Assembly (NCBI GenBank): GCA_023374045.1
Contig: CM041776.1
Span: forward strand, 40,864,171 to 40,928,170
Source: Limonium bicolor
Taxonomy: Eukaryota; Streptophyta; Magnoliopsida; Caryophyllales; Plumbaginaceae
Length of the DNA: 64,000 nucleotides
Reading direction: 5' to 3'
In this document: positions 61,901-64,000 of the stretch, piece after piece
How the letters are laid out: the number at the start of each line of letters is the position of its first letter
Numbering within the stretch: the first letter of the stretch is position 1
Made by a program: the position numbers and the translations under genes
Notes under the pieces: generated by a model
The model's input: the letters and a program-made list of their open reading frames with translations, nothing else
What the model was told of the DNA's origin: nothing
Database searches by the model: none

Positions 61901-63434
61901 CCGGCTTGTATGCCAATGTGTTTTCTGTATGTTTGCCACGTTATGAGATAAATCATGAAACGAGTTTACAGTCGTTATTGTTATTGTATGTTTACGTGCC
62001 GATACCGGTAACCTCGAATGCGCTTGAAGGGCTAGTTGACCACTATTAGGTAACGTAGGAGAACGGTATCCGGTGATAACGTTTCCGACCTAAGGACGTT
62101 CTAACCACGGCTATGCGTGAGTTTGTTATGTAATGTTTGTGTGTGATGTTGGTGATGAATGTATGACTCTCCCTTCCCTTGTGTGTGTCTAACAAGACTT
62201 AACCCAATGTTGTGATTGTTTAACTAAGTTCAAGATGAACTTCTGACAAGTTGCTAACGGGGGAGTGAGGAGTCCGGTCTGTTCGGCCACGCGTGTGTAT
62301 GGGGGTCGTTGTCATAGCAGGTTCGATCCTCTCTGTATGTTATGGTTGTTTTCCAATTTGGTTCCCAACCTTCCCTTTAGCTTAACCAAGGCTATACTGA
62401 CTCCGTCGGGCCACAGGGGCATACATTGTTATGTTTGTTTCGTGTGCCTTGGATCACTATATCCGAGACACCTTGTGTTAGTTAACCGTTCATTTAACGA
62501 GACGGTAACGAGTTTATGTAACGAGCTTATCATGAGACTGGGCAACATTCTCTAGGCTCACACAGTGTATTAGCAATGTTGGGGTCGGTTCCTAAGAGGA
62601 CCATTCCCGTTATGTTATGTATCTTTGTTGTGATGCAATATCTATTGCGTGTTATGTTGTGCACGTGGAAACGTGCAAAGTGTTGTTAAGTGTTGTTATG
62701 TAGTGTATGTATAGTTGTAAAATGTGGAGTGTGGATCATGGGTATGAGACCCAGTTTGAGAAAGAGGCGTTTAAGGATAACCCGATTTAAGGGTAAGTGT
62801 CGTCTGTTAAGGAGGTAGCTCCATTAAGGAGGAATACTCTAGGGATATTGAATACCTTGAGTGACTTATTAAGTAAGGATATATTATCCCTTGTTGAGCC
62901 GTTGAGGCGAAATGATTATTGTTGTGTGTTTACAGTTGCCATGCATGATTTAAAAATCAAACCGCATGCTAAGACGACAATTAGTTTGTGCGTTGCCCGG
63001 TAGCATGTGGGCTGCGGGATTACCATACCAGCAAAGGTGCTGAGCCCCTTGGGGGCCACCCTTTCTCTCTTTTCCTATTTCAGGTACGAAGTGCTGGAAG
63101 CCGTTCGAGAGTAGGATGGGTAGTCGTTGTACATGGATAATCATGTAAGTGTATGCATACAGTAGGTGTAGTAAGACCGAAATTGTTGTCGGCATCAGTT
63201 TTATAAATACTCGGTATAGTTGGAAGGTGTATGTTGTTGTTGTGGTTAATGGAGGGATATATGTGTAGACGCTCGGGAATTTAGCCCATCAGACCGGTAC
63301 AATGTGTAATGTATTATCCTTGTTTACCACGTGGGTGGCTAACGGCGTGTAACCCAACGAGTTAAGTAATGTGATGAGGTTGTTTTTCCGCTGCAGTTTA
63401 TTGTAAGTGTGTTAATGTTGGATGGGGTGTTACA
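58950..63434 (+). repeat. Element M 5' LTR
   Basis: 4485 bp, TGAAATACC to GTGTTACA, inserted in L's integrase. It is a diverged relative of the B LTR: for example, about 59985-60030 matches the complement of 13241-13285, and both contain paired AAGGGCCTAAG motifs (60610 and 12630). About 190 bp near the start look duplicated. The LTR-start hairpin is at about 59386-59418 and the hairpin array at 61369-61548. No gene. Confidence 0.9.
61369..61548. repeat. Mid-LTR hairpin array of M, three units
   Basis: Units at about 61369, 61440 and 61513, with arms GGTCCGGGAC and GTCCCGGACC around 14-16-base loops and a spacing of about 72 bp. Confidence 0.88.
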
Positions 63435-64000
63435 AAAAGTGGTATCAGAGCGAAGTATCGCTCTGATGACTGAATTACCGAGCTTAGGAAGTACCGAGTT
63501 AGGATTTTAGTACTTTGGGTTAAGGGTTGAGTGATAGCGTGAGAGATACGCTAGTTAGGAACTACCAGTGAATACTGGAAACCTACAGTATCCTTCCCAC
63601 CCTCCACAATCCCTATTTTATAACTTGGGAAAGAACGCCAGAGAGATGGAAGTCCACTCTTACTCGGGAATACCCGATCTGGCTGTTATTAAATACCTTT
63701 AGGGTACGGAGAACCTGTCATACGGTAGATCCCGAAAACTGGGAATCCCGGAGACGGTTCCCATCTGAACAGTGTTAACCACATTTAATAGCGAAGAATG
63801 AAGGATTTTGTGTATAAGAGAATAGAATTTCCGACAACCTGGGTCGACATGCAGAGCAGTCGAGAATAACCAGCTTGCAACGCACCTACCGTGCAACAGG
63901 CAAGAAATGGATTAAACACCCGAGACAAGTGTCTACGGAACCACAGTTGATAAATAAAACACCAACGGTATACCAACCGACAAGGAACTACAACGTAGTG
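63435..64000 (+). mobile_element. Element M internal region, 5' end (LARD-like, continues past window)
   Basis: 566 bp after the LTR, similar to K 35477-36060 and the J interior: TACCGAG/TAGGAA leader, CTTGGGAAAG, CGCCAGAGAGA and GTCTACGG blocks in the same order. No gag start is visible, unlike B, where gag begins about 200 bp after the primer site. Confidence 0.8.
63440..63451 (+). promoter_or_regulatory. Primer binding site of M in a hairpin
   Basis: TGGTATCAGAGC, with the same perfect stem and AGTA loop as K (63444-63467). Confidence 0.92.

Overview
This window is plant nuclear DNA, almost certainly from an angiosperm with a large, repeat-rich genome. I see no host gene. Essentially all 64 kb is a nested stack of very long-LTR Ty3/Gypsy elements. 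Most LTRs are 4 to 5 kb, begin TGAAATACCCC and end GGGGTGTTACA. The primer sites match initiator tRNA-Met (TGGTATCAGAGC), and the coding domains look like the chromovirus Tekay/Del lineage. The species cannot be named from the sequence.

Layout, with element names coined here. Left stack: an old Tat-like gag/protease remnant (O, 48937-50527) received an LTR of family H (H2, 47680-48936 visible). H2 received element J (minus strand, 1-47679, left end outside the window). J's internal region received a solo H LTR (H1, 9227-9636 plus 24480-29047, target duplication TGGTT). H1 received element B (10196-24479) with a 559-bp inverted piece at its left end. J's 5' LTR received a complete element K (31321-45247, target duplication GTCGG). 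Right stack: O is cut at 50528 by an LTR (N) holding a Stowaway-like MITE. N is cut at 53793 by element L (minus), and L's integrase is cut at 58950 by element M (plus), which leaves through the right edge.

B is the main result. It is a 14.3-kb minus-strand element with two about 3.9-kb LTRs, gag, protease, reverse transcriptase, RNase H, integrase and a chromodomain-like tail. Between the gag zinc knuckles and the protease it carries an AlkB-family 2-oxoglutarate/Fe(II) dioxygenase domain of the plant ALKBH1 type. The iron ligands (H-x-D...H) and the 2-oxoglutarate arginine motif (R-x-N-L-T-F-R) are all present. Four short AT-rich GT...AG segments interrupt gag, flank the AlkB exon, and can be removed without breaking the local frame. 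This copy is frameshifted and inactive, but it suggests a retrotransposon family that captured a nucleic-acid demethylase.

J and K are non-autonomous LARD-type elements: long LTRs around 5.6-6.1 kb of non-coding but mutually similar internal DNA. M joins a B-like LTR to that same type of internal region. B, J, K and M share a primer site folded into a 10-bp hairpin and a similar leader, as expected if autonomous elements mobilise the non-coding ones. Five LTR types (B, J, K, L, M) carry mid-LTR arrays of short hairpins with the same grammar but different sequence, usually beside a TATA-rich stretch. A second hairpin sits about 260-430 bp inside the LTRs.
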